From: Methylobrevis albus
GTDB taxonomy: Bacteria; Pseudomonadota; Alphaproteobacteria; Rhizobiales; Pleomorphomonadaceae
NCBI RefSeq assembly: GCF_015904235.1
Contig: NZ_JADZLT010000051.1
Location: forward strand, 124,001 to 188,000
Reading direction: 5' to 3'
DNA length: 64,000 nt
Under the pieces are notes generated by a model. It saw only the letters and a list, made by a program, of their open reading frames with translations, did not search any database and was not told the DNA's origin. How positions within the stretch are numbered: position 1 is the stretch's first letter; each line of letters starts with the position of its first letter. Positions 63,937 through 64,000 of the stretch are shown in pieces. The position numbers and the translations under genes are program-made.

Positions 63937-64000
63937 ATGACCGCCGTCCGCCCCCGCCGCAGCGTGCTCTACATGCCGGGCTCCAACGCCCGCGCCCTCG
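63937..64000 (+). CDS. HpcH/HpaI aldolase/citrate lyase beta (malyl-CoA lyase-like), N-terminal fragment
   Basis: The start of a gene cut by the right window edge. The 21 visible residues read RRSVLYMPGSNARAL after a short leader, the canonical N-terminus of CitE/malyl-CoA lyase proteins (the RSxLxxPGxxxR pattern binds CoA). The ATG at 63937 has GGAG 10 nt upstream; the ATG at 63930 is in another frame. Malyl-CoA or methylmalyl-CoA cleavage would fit a one-carbon or C2 assimilation context with the SoxYZ-like carrier, but the fragment is too short to decide. Confidence 0.8.
   Translation, partial: MTAVRPRRSVLYMPGSNARAL

Overview
The window is GC-rich, densely coded chromosomal DNA from an alphaproteobacterium, most probably of the order Hyphomicrobiales (Rhizobiales). 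The basis is gene content and order: a ppsR-maf-aroE-coaE-dnaQ block, a hisB-DUF2628-hisH-hisA run, hisF-hisE-coaA, an alphaproteobacterial small SRP RNA next to dnaX-ybaB-recR, and several rhizobial-type palindromic intergenic elements. The genus cannot be fixed from the sequence alone. No transposase, phage gene, CRISPR array, tRNA or rRNA was found.

Layout. 1-10.7 kb: a tightly coupled plus-strand catabolic operon with an ATP-dependent hydantoinase/oxoprolinase pair (first gene cut by the window edge), a polyamine-type ABC importer, a manganese ureohydrolase (agmatinase family), and a fusion of an ornithine/alanine-racemase-like PLP domain to an arginase-fold domain that has lost nearly all of its metal ligands. 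10.9-12 kb: a Gfo/Idh/MocA oxidoreductase behind a palindromic operator. 12.1-26.4 kb: the housekeeping core (ppsR, maf, aroE, coaE, dnaQ, hemN behind an FNR/FixK-type box, the his genes, recR, ybaB, dnaX, SRP RNA, coaA), bounded by two palindromic elements. In it the his run is split by the oppositely oriented ffs-dnaX-ybaB-recR block.

26.4-45.1 kb: an accessory catabolic region. It holds two luciferase-like flavin monooxygenases, an NAD(P)H:flavin reductase, an HpaB/HsaA-like flavin monooxygenase, two SDR dehydrogenases, two VOC proteins, a Gfo/Idh enzyme, a HisD/HpsN-like dehydrogenase, a complete Liv-type ABC importer with an unusually long LivM, and LysR, TetR and GntR(FCD) regulators with candidate operators. 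The inferred theme is uptake and oxidative, flavin-dependent breakdown of an unidentified small organic compound. 45.3-51.5 kb: a cupin, a tripartite tricarboxylate transporter (TctCBA), an LVIVD-repeat protein and a COG0523 GTPase with a His-rich metal-binding stretch. 51.5-52.7 kb: a gene-free tandem array of a repeat of about 280 bp, followed by another palindromic element.

52.8-64 kb: a malate/L-lactate-type dehydrogenase, a second TTT transporter coupled to an ACMSD-like amidohydrolase, a GntR(UTRA) regulator, two overlapping beta-hydroxyacid dehydrogenase genes, a DctP-like protein without a signal peptide, a fused SoxYZ-like carrier, and the start of a HpcH/HpaI (citrate lyase beta/malyl-CoA lyase) gene cut by the window edge. 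A recurring palindrome, TTGTCnnGACAA, lies in front of several of these catabolic units and suggests a dispersed GntR-type regulon.
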